Source: Marsupella aquatica
Taxonomy: Eukaryota > Marchantiophyta
Length of the DNA stretch: 64,000 nt
Assembly (NCBI GenBank): GCA_973895155.1
Contig: OZ316892.1
Location: 6,014,001-6,078,000 of the forward strand
Reading direction: 5' to 3'
Under the pieces are notes generated by a model that had not been told where the DNA came from, did no database searches, and saw only the letters and a program-made list of their open reading frames with translations. Of this stretch, positions 55,901-64,000 are shown one piece after another. A program made the position numbers and the translations under genes. Position 1 is the first letter of the stretch, and the number at the start of each line of letters is the position of its first letter.

Positions 55901-58900
55901 TTCAACACCGAATCAGCAGTTTCACTTTCCTGTTGTCGGAGGACATCACCTTTACATCCATTTCGGCGGCTTCGCTGGCGTCAGCCAAGACGAACGTCTG
56001 GTTGTGTGGTCTTTCCATTCTGTAGACGTTATGACTGCGCTGATTCGATTTGGACAAGAAGTAGGCAAGGAAAAAGGCACGCAGTCATGACACTGACGAT
56101 TGCACCCAGCACAGCTGCTTGCATGGCTCACTGCTTCGGTGGAACCTAGCAGGCCACAGGCCACACTACTACTGAGTGTTCAAAGTAATGCGTTCTATTT
56201 CACCATAACATAAACCAATACTTTTTATTATCTACGTAAATCAATACATACTATTTATGATCTACAACATGAACAATACACTATTTATGATTTATAAATC
56301 AAAGTGATTTTAACCATGAGTATCTGTTTCGTCTTGGTTTATGTATTCTGGTTGTACTGCTGACTTAAATTTAACAAGCGGCAGGCCTACTGTAGCTCCT
56401 TGAAATGGAGCATTAATCCCTGCCATACTGTTCACACCATACACGGCAAAGAACCATGTGGTCAGGCATAACTCACAGGATACTGCACAAGAGTAGTACA
56501 ATTTGGAGACTATAATGTCCTGTGCAAAATTTTCCTGAATTGCCAGGTCAGGTCTGTGATCATGTGGTAGCGCAACAATGAAATCAGAGTCTCCACTCAA
56601 AACTGGCTCCATAGCAACTGCCATTGAATGCCATTACAGCTGAGCAGCCAGCAAGCAGCGTCCTTGCTGTATTTTTCAACACATGCGTGCAAAGAAAACC
56701 TTGCTGCGTTGATTGGGCATCATATTAGCAGGAGCTAGTCCTGAGGAAAGGGATAGTTACGGCCTTCACCAGCAACCGTGTTTTATTGTTCATTTATCAA
56801 CGATTACTGCTTTGATCTTGGTTTCGTGTGGAGCGAACTAACTGCTACTTGCTTTGTCATTGGCCATGCTGAATCCAGTACGAAGCTGTCTGTCTTACCA
56901 ACCAAGACTTATTACCAAGGTTTGATTTCAGATGTGGCTGCAGGAGTGACTTTACCTTACCGGGCTTGTCAATTCTGCTTCCTGTTGGTCTTGTCCATGA
57001 AGGCTTCCTAGACTTTTAACCCTACACGTTTGCATCCGATCACCAGGTCTTTGCTAATTGATCACTTCACCAGTCCCTGCTACAGCAATATTGCAGCTTG
57101 ATGGACAACTCAGCCATGCGCGCTTGGTTTGGGCAATGACCGTAAAAGCAGAACCCACAATCGAGAAAATGTAGAGTCCTGCATTCCAAGTTTCAAAGCT
57201 CCTTACCTCGGCATGATGTAGTGGTCAATGTGCGTGCGCATGTGTGCTGTCACAAATCGCTTTTTTCAATTTTAAATTATTTAAAGGAAAGCTCCTACAG
57301 TAGGTCGTCAAGTTCAAGTTTTGTCCTATGGAGGTATCATTCAGTCCCGGTACTCCCTTCGCAATTCTAGGAAGGAACCGTATCCAAAAGATGTCCTACG
57401 CTTCCACAGGTCACAGGTGTACAATAGCCGACATCGTAGCCTGGGGCAAAGGGGAAGGCTTCCAGGTCGTTCTGTACTCCTATGCTAGTGGCGGAGTGTT
57501 GACAAAGAATTACAGCGAAGGAAGTAGGAGCTGCCTTCATGTTATTGCGCGATGAGTGTCCTGGACTTTCGGACTTCAGCTCGAAGTTTCATGGGTGGCA
57601 ATGGAGCCCGCCTCATGCCAATTACATTGCAAGCCAAGCCTCCATTTGTTTCCTCTCGATTGATTCGGCAACACCTGGAAAGAGAAGGACAAGTGGACAT
57701 GAGGATCGGATGCATGACCGCATCAGCCAGCCAGTCGCGATGTGCCGGTTTCTGTTTCTGTCAAGTCAGCGAGAGCACGTAAGAGGGAATTACAGAATGC
57801 GAGAATGGTTCATGTTTGATCGGAAGAATCTTTCGTTTCATCATTGTGGACCCTCCGCAGGAAAATCCGGGGAAGCCACAAAAACCGATAATTGCTCACC
57901 CTGCAACGCTTGTTTTGGTGGGCTTTCTCAGCCTTTGCTCGTCCCATCTACAGGTAGCGACGAAATAGCGCTTTTGATGTTCATAGGACTCTCGCGATCG
58001 AGCAAAGGGGACCTCGTTGATCGTGAAGAAAGTCGAGCAACATGATGTCGATGAGGGCGGACGGCTCCGCTGCAGCTGTCGTCCACAGTCTCAAGTCTTA
58101 AATAACTTGGCTGATTAGTAGCTTCATATAAATATTTATTCGTGAAGCAGTGCGTCTGACTGTACCTCTAGCCTGATTCCTCCTCTGTTGAGCTTCTTTT
58201 GAAGCATCATATGGTGCATTTGGTTGGACACCAATTTGCAGCACCAAGTTTTGGTATTGGCGTGTGTCTATTTCGTAGCTTTAGGACGCTTTCTCGGCCC
58301 TGCATCGCATTCTAATTGTGGTAACTCCCAAACCGGGAACAAATTAGTTTCAACCTACAAATGGGAATGGGAGACACAATCAGTGATGTCGTTGATTCTG
58401 GGGATATTTCCACCCCTCCAACTGAAAAGCTGAGGTGTCGATCGGCCTAATACATGACGCAGGTAATGCATGGATAGAACGGACGTCTAGCTCCTAAGTT
58501 ACATGTAGAGATGTGCGCCCGACAGAATTATAGCTGGAGTTAGCGAGTTCTCGATGGTTATTTCCTTTCCGTCGTGGCTGCGCACTCCAGCCATTGTTTT
58601 CACCAGCACACAAACATCTGCTGCAGCATTGATAAGCATTCACTCGACGTCTGCTCCCGCCTCTGCTTCCTTTGTCCACAAGGTTCTTTCCGATGCTTTC
58701 CAAACCTGTTCCTTGGGATGTAAGTCCCAATTCTGAAACATGAAGGAGCATGTGCTTTGACAAGGCCAGCTTTTGTGACACCCCGCTACACATTTCTCCA
58801 CTTGCTATTTTCTGTCGTGAAAGAAATGAAACTCAGCTTCACAGGAATGTACAAGAAATTTGGTTAAAATCCGGGCAGAATTCCAATCCTTGTAGTACGT

Positions 58901-60060
58901 TCGAGGTAGTTGAGTGCGAAGGTAACTTATCAGGCCACTCGGGGGCCATGCCTAACCCCATAGCCCTAGGGGGAAATTTCCCAGAACCCTTGGGCGTATT
59001 AACAGTACTGAAGTACTGAAGTTCTCCTCTATTTCATCGGGTTTTTTCATTGCGGGATCATGTCTCGAGGTTGGGCGCGTTTTCTTTTTGGCAGTTTGCT
59101 ATACATTTGTGCTTAACAAGAAGAGTAAACCCAAGGTGCAATTCTACTCGTAGTTCTACTCGATTTGTGACCTAAAAATTGGTGGTGAAATTGGAACACT
59201 CAGGGTGTGCAGGGGGGCCTAAATCTCATAAACCCTAGGCCAGGCTGGCAAGGGCATCCATAGAATTACAAAGATAAAAGTACACTAGGAGTTTACGTAG
59301 TACATCCACAGTGTTACCTACCAGAATTTCTATAATTGCAATTGCCATGCAGCTGTCAGACCTTTCGCTGTCAGATGTTTTGTCTAATTAGCCAATCTTC
59401 TCTCTCTACATTACTTCACCCGATGCTAGATCCTGCATGATTTGTTCCTTTAGCCTGTTCTGTATAGGATTACAGCCCGCGCATGCTCTGGTGTTGCCTT
59501 GTGGGTAGTTGAACCCAAGAGTATATGTACGTCCGAACCTTACAGATCAACCTCTGGGGTCCTCTCTGTCCAGATTTACTCCACAATCCAGCGATAGTCC
59601 ATAACCGGCCCGCAAAACCTAGTGCTCATTAAACCACGAGCAACAAATATAATATCTAGGAAGAAAGGGAAGAAAAATTACTGAGACTCAGATGTGAAGA
59701 AAAGGGGAAGATACCTTTTAAAGGCGGGGAATGGAAAACTGAGAGTAATGGAAAACTGAGATGAGGAGGAAAATGTGTCAGGCTAGGTACTGTAGGCATG
59801 GCATAGAAGTACTAAACGGCTCGCTGGAAGGGTTACTCGCTAGCATATGTGATCAACATATATATCAAAATTAACAGACAAGTGTCCCTTTTCCACACGG
59901 CTTGGCTGGGTCTAACATGGCATCCTGATACAACCCATGGCATTGAAGAATATGGCTTACAAACCCTGGAATTCAGCTAATGTCACAACACTAATATGTC
60001 AACAAAAACGGGTGTAAAGAGAGGGAGACTGAAGGGGGAAAATCCAGAGAGAGAGAATAC
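52904..60060. other. No gene I can support
   Basis: Frames at 54543-54968, 55836-56090, 57328-57555 and 57539-58045 (+) and 56310-56624 (minus) are the longest. None shows a known domain, a signal peptide with matching body, or a consistent exon chain. The 54.5-58.1 kb part has a more coding-like base composition and could be an eroded or lineage-specific gene. Confidence 0.4.
55182..55385. repeat. Direct repeat flanking a 16-base G run
   Basis: gtctcttcactatttcacaa occurs at about 55183 and again at about 55358, both followed by caatt. Between them is G16 at 55291-55306 in unusually G-rich sequence. Confidence 0.8.
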
Positions 60061-63000
60061 CTACTGTAGATAGTTTTTAACAGTCGTTGGGAAATCTGTG
60101 ATAATACCGTCAATTCCATCATTCATCAAAGAGTAGAGCTCCAAAGTGGCATCTGCATGCCCGAAAGTCAAAAGCAACTGCAACGAATTGGTTTTCCTGG
60201 ACCTCAAAGAAAGTCGTCAAGTTCTGCTCATGCGCCAACGCAATCACATCTGTCGGAGGACTGCTCAGGAAATCGTTCGAGTTCATTGATTCCACCAGTC
60301 TCCCGCTGAAACTTACCGAAGACGCGTACTTCTTAATTTCCACAAAATCGCTCGCATTCAATGAGATGGGATTGAGGTTGTCATATAAAATTTCGTACAT
60401 GAGGGCATAGGGGACATTCAATTCACGAAGTCGGGCAAGAGCAGAGCTGTCCTCAAACTGCAGAATCGCTTTACTTGCGCTGTTATACCCACCTGCAGAA
60501 AGAGCACCCGCTACCGCATCGACAACAGCCAAATTGTGCGCATCTCTGATGTACACAGCATTCTGCACACAGTACGAGGTCGTCAACGTATGGAGATAAA
60601 CGTGTATGTTGTACTGAATTCACATCTGTCATCCTACTAAGGAATGCATAGTCAGATACTAGCAATCATTGTAGTTGAGGGATTATCAGTACTAACTATG
60701 ATGTCCACTTCTTCTTTCAACGCTACTCCACACTTTGTCCCAATTGATGGTGCTTGGAAATGTTGACAGCCCTTCAGAGCATAGAGATTTGAAGTGCAGG
60801 AGGTTCGCCCCCAATCACGAGAGTAACAAGATTCAGTTGGTCCTTTTTACTACTATGTGGTAGTCAGATTTGATCTTTCACTGAGGTCCCAAATTCAGAG
60901 GCCCTAGCCCTGTCCTGCATTTGTACCCAACAAACCAAATGCTCATAGTTCAATTCATCATTAAACCTCGGTTTAGGTTTTTGCTCGACGAGTTCATTCT
61001 AGCCTTCATAGAGATCACATTCTTGACCAGATTCAATCCATACTTGCCGTTGCTCACATATAGTACTGTTTATGCTTTTCCATGGTCCCGCAGAGCACGT
61101 ACCTGAATGCCAATCAGAACACCCATTGAATTGTTGTTTGCTATGTTCAAAAACTCCGCTAACGTAATGATACTAAATTCACCATCATAATTTTTGTCCC
61201 GCTCCATTCCCAGTTCCGGATTGTACATTATCGCTGCGCACAGGACAGAAATGAATTCAGTTCTTCTGTTGTGCCGCACAATATCGGTACCTCCGCTAGA
61301 TGGTTAACAAGAGGGGGAAATGTGAGAATAACTCTAGGAATTCATTGTAGAGAACAATCAAGGATATGTCCCTTCGACAAGCTTGAGGTGCAAATTGTAT
61401 TTATCAAGTAGAATTTTGACATCTTGACGTGCGCCCTGGCTACGCCTTCTGTTTACATCCTGCATCCAGAAAATGAATCCACAAAACCATGAAGCGTCGA
61501 CGGTATCTCACCTCTCAAAGTATTTATTTGGTCCCAGGTGAGATCAAAAACGCTGTTATTGCCACCATAGAAGCTAGGATACGATTTTAAATATTGCTGG
61601 AAAAAAGCAAAGGTAGACACGTCTGTGGGAACAATCAGATCAACTGTGGGTCGGCAGAACGGTATGTCATCTTTCGAGATTTGGACAATGCAGTTAATGT
61701 AGTCAACCATCGCATTAATGGCACTGTAGTATGCAGGAGTGGTGGCACCTGGAAATTGTCCACTGTTCCCATTATGGGAGATCAATGTCGGCTTGTGGAG
61801 AATGGTTTCTGCAGGATTGACATTTAAGCCCATCAAATAGACAGATACTAACTTCAATCAGGATGCTATCATCTAAGATACTTCATGCTCTAAGTAGAAA
61901 TCAAGAAAACGCTCGAATCTGACAACATTTGTTCCTTTCACGATACTATAGATAGTTGCTGCACTTCGACATCCATGCATCCAATGTACATCTTATTTTA
62001 AAGTTAACCCAGTTACATGTGCATCGTCCATGTGTCGCTCCGAAATCACCTGCAATAGCGGTTTCCCCATGCACTTATCTAAGCTATCATTCCACAAACT
62101 ATCCACAACCTATCGGCCGTCGTCCCTTTGATATCACCCTGTACTGCAACTTACGTTTGTTTTGAAGAGAACTGTTCCGTGAATTCGAGGCATAACATCC
62201 TACAGTTCATACGCAAATTCCACACATTAGAACTAGTCATTTGTCAATTGTTCATCCAATATGTTCAAAAAGAACACAAGACTAACAATTCAGAAATCCA
62301 CTTTTACTCAACGCTTGCACTCATCCGGCAGGCTCAGTATGACTCCAACTTCCAGACAACTGAGATTTGACTTTCTAAAGAAGTAGCAGCATTAGTAGAC
62401 AAATACTTACTTATGGCTTCGGATGCTGTTATTGAGAAGGCTGTGAAAAAACCATCCACTGAGAAATTATCCGTTTCGGTGTAGTATTTCAGTAATGGGG
62501 TCAAAAGTGTAATTGTAACTGTTTGGATACTGGTCATTCGCAAAATCATAAGCCTAAACTTCAAGTCCAACCTTGTGAGCATCTCCAACAAGAGTGGAAG
62601 GTGCCGGGAGATACTTGGTCTTTGGGTCAAAGGACCAAATGTATGATTGATAAGTATGATTGGTAGACGCGTCTGCCGTTTGATTGGCCAGGAACTTGTA
62701 GATGACCTTAGTGTGAGAGGCAAATCCAGAGTCCTCGACTGTTTCTAGTAGGCCGATCTCCGGAACCGAAACATATCCTGGGAAAAAAATGTCGGATTAA
62801 GTCTAACAAGTAAGAAGTTGCATTCAATTTGCTGTTAACCTCAATAAATCGCGTATACTGACAAAAAAACAGAGCAAATAGGCCCCGTCTTAATCGTAAT
62901 TAATTGTCTTGATCTGCTGGGATGAGACTTCTAGCATGTGCTACTTGCATCTCAGTTCCCTAGGATGAGATACTGCCGTGGTTGCGATAGCTAACGGACG

Positions 63001-64000
63001 AGATGGTCAAACGAGGTAATGCTTGAGACCGGAGGAGCCAAAAGAGAGTTGTGTTGCATATATAGCAAGGAATTTGATTTGATAACGATAAAGCTGGGCA
63101 AAGGGCGAAAGCCCAAAACAGAAATTCAGCTGAGGGATGCATTTGCATGAGAAACTAAGGGACGATTCGAACATTGAACGCATCAGTTTGGAGTACAAAA
63201 TTTACACTGTAATAAGGACTGGCTCTATTCATCGAAAAATGTCTGCAAAAGCCTTAGAGCCATAGACGCACTCACAGTAGAGACAGAACAGGTGCAATAC
63301 CTCACTCTTAACCCACCACGTGCTGGTTTGGGGCTGAGATGACATGCTCACGAGATACGGCAGTCGCCTACTATCTATTATATTATAGCCCCCGTCATAT
63401 GCCGAAGTTCTTCTGAAGTTGCTTTGAGTTGCTGGGACACGAGCACCATCAAGAGGGCCGGAAAGACATCAGAAGCAGAGCTACTAGGCGAACTTGGTCT
63501 GGAAGGTAATCAACTTTCCAACAACCAAAGAAAGATTGAAACCCTGGTCACTTCTTGATTAAGCAGAGATGGCCATATTACACAGTGCACACAAGTGGGC
63601 ATCAGCACAACTAGAACGTAACCCACATTGACCCTGATATGGTTTGAAGTATTGAATTACACACCACAAGGACTAGAAAGATCCAAAGAACGGCTACTGA
63701 AAAGGAAATCACCCGGTCACTCACCGAAATTAAGTGTAGTAAGGTTCTCATACAGAATGTCGATAGCAAACCAGCCAAGTATATTTTCCCATTAATGGTA
63801 CGCGTGTTGTTGAGGTGCGGGGCAGTACACCAAATATTGGTTGAGTCGGCCAGATTAAGGCCTGTCCTACAAATCCCAAGCCCCATTGAGGCGAAGGAAG
63901 GGATTAAAGTAGGGGCCATCTGCAAATCGCAAGAGATGACAACTCCAGGTAAACTGTTATTCAGAGCATCAAGGTATGCTGGATCAGTTTGGTCAGGATA
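60061..64000 (-). pseudogene. GDPDL/SHV3-like glycerophosphodiester phosphodiesterase-like gene, 3' part, with frame lesions
   Basis: Exons on the minus strand with GT-AG borders: at least 64000-63725 (enters from outside the window), 62777-62411, 62199-62155, 61808-61512, 61233-61103 and 60562-60061. The product has the tandem GDPD-like layout of SHV3/GDPDL proteins, which are secreted or GPI-anchored and affect cell-wall organisation. Domain 1 shows GICRTGLNLADSTNI, PEIGLLE and DAHKVGLEV. Domain 2 shows KPTLISHNGNSGQFPG, DYINCIVQISKDDIPFC, LAEFLNIANN, LMYEILYD and a TDFP-type end. Lesions are a missing base near 63781-63790, TAG at 62554-62556 where the family has a Tyr-like residue, a frameshift near 62479-62500, and an extra base near 60160-60162. 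About 45 residues expected between the first two exons are not placed; a diverged match (SLLYMQHN) is readable near 63070. The rest is well conserved, so decay is recent or the sequence contains errors. The GPI-signal tail usual in the family is absent: the corrected frame ends at 60061 soon after domain 2. Confidence 0.82.

Noticed and set aside
54543-58045. Multi-exon plus-strand gene
   Set aside because: Several 60-170 codon frames lie in a row, but there are no shared domain, consistent phases or convincing splice sites, so it is kept only as a possible eroded gene.
1-64000. CRISPR array, bacterial operon or phage features
   Set aside because: No regularly spaced short repeats with unique spacers, no ribosome-binding-site-led gene trains; introns and hAT/SINE-type elements point to a plant nucleus.

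Overview
The window looks like nuclear DNA of a land plant, probably a non-seed plant (bryophyte or other early lineage; this is inference). It is AT-rich and intron-bearing, with long gene-poor stretches, minisatellites and SINE-like pieces. The few host-like genes belong to plant families: PAR1, the two-domain GDPDL/SHV3 family and an EDM2-type PHD module. There is one 100-N assembly gap at 45878-45977. The gene content is low, and the most informative part is a nest of two large DNA transposons between 8.0 and 30.2 kb. Layout: 1-2866 holds no gene I can support. 2867-3760 (+) is a membrane protein of the CPBP/CAAX-protease-related family whose usual catalytic residues are replaced. 3.8-8.0 kb is non-coding, with tandem repeats and a probable tRNA-derived retroposon (7297-7925) bracketed by a 16-bp direct repeat. 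The outer transposon spans 8000-30225. It starts with CCCGGTTT, ends with AAACCGGG and is flanked by the 8-bp target duplication tagcgggg. On the minus strand it encodes a hAT transposase (BED finger at 28395-29014, DUF659 and dimerisation parts at 15323-17615). On the plus strand it carries two cargo genes, a protein kinase (9461-11116) and a coiled-coil/RING protein (11297-13195), convergent with the transposase. Each end has a G-rich array, telobox motifs and three hairpin units; between the convergent genes lies an array of five long inverted repeats. A second transposon (17616-28394, 10,779 bp) has inserted into the hAT coding sequence. It has a 15-bp terminal inverted repeat and an 8-bp duplication (actgcttc), and removing it restores the hAT reading frame. 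It encodes a transposase with candidate D-D-E residues that I cannot place in a named superfamily, plus a separate PHD-finger protein resembling the C-terminal zinc-finger block of EDM2, a plant regulator of transposon heterochromatin. From 30.2 to 60 kb the only convincing gene is a two-exon PAR1-family secreted protein gene (32937-33808, minus). The rest is tandem and dispersed repeats, a probable MITE, inverted repeats, a GA microsatellite and the gap. From 60061 to the right edge (minus) lies the 3' part of a multi-exon GDPDL-like gene with at least three frameshifts and one stop codon. How the parts relate: both transposons pair a transposase with regulatory-type cargo (kinase plus RING; EDM2-like PHD), suggesting elements that may interfere with host signalling or silencing. 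The nesting gives the order of events: the hAT element came first, the PHD element second. Several otherwise intact reading frames are broken by single-base differences, often in short homopolymers, so some 'pseudogene' calls could reflect sequence error.
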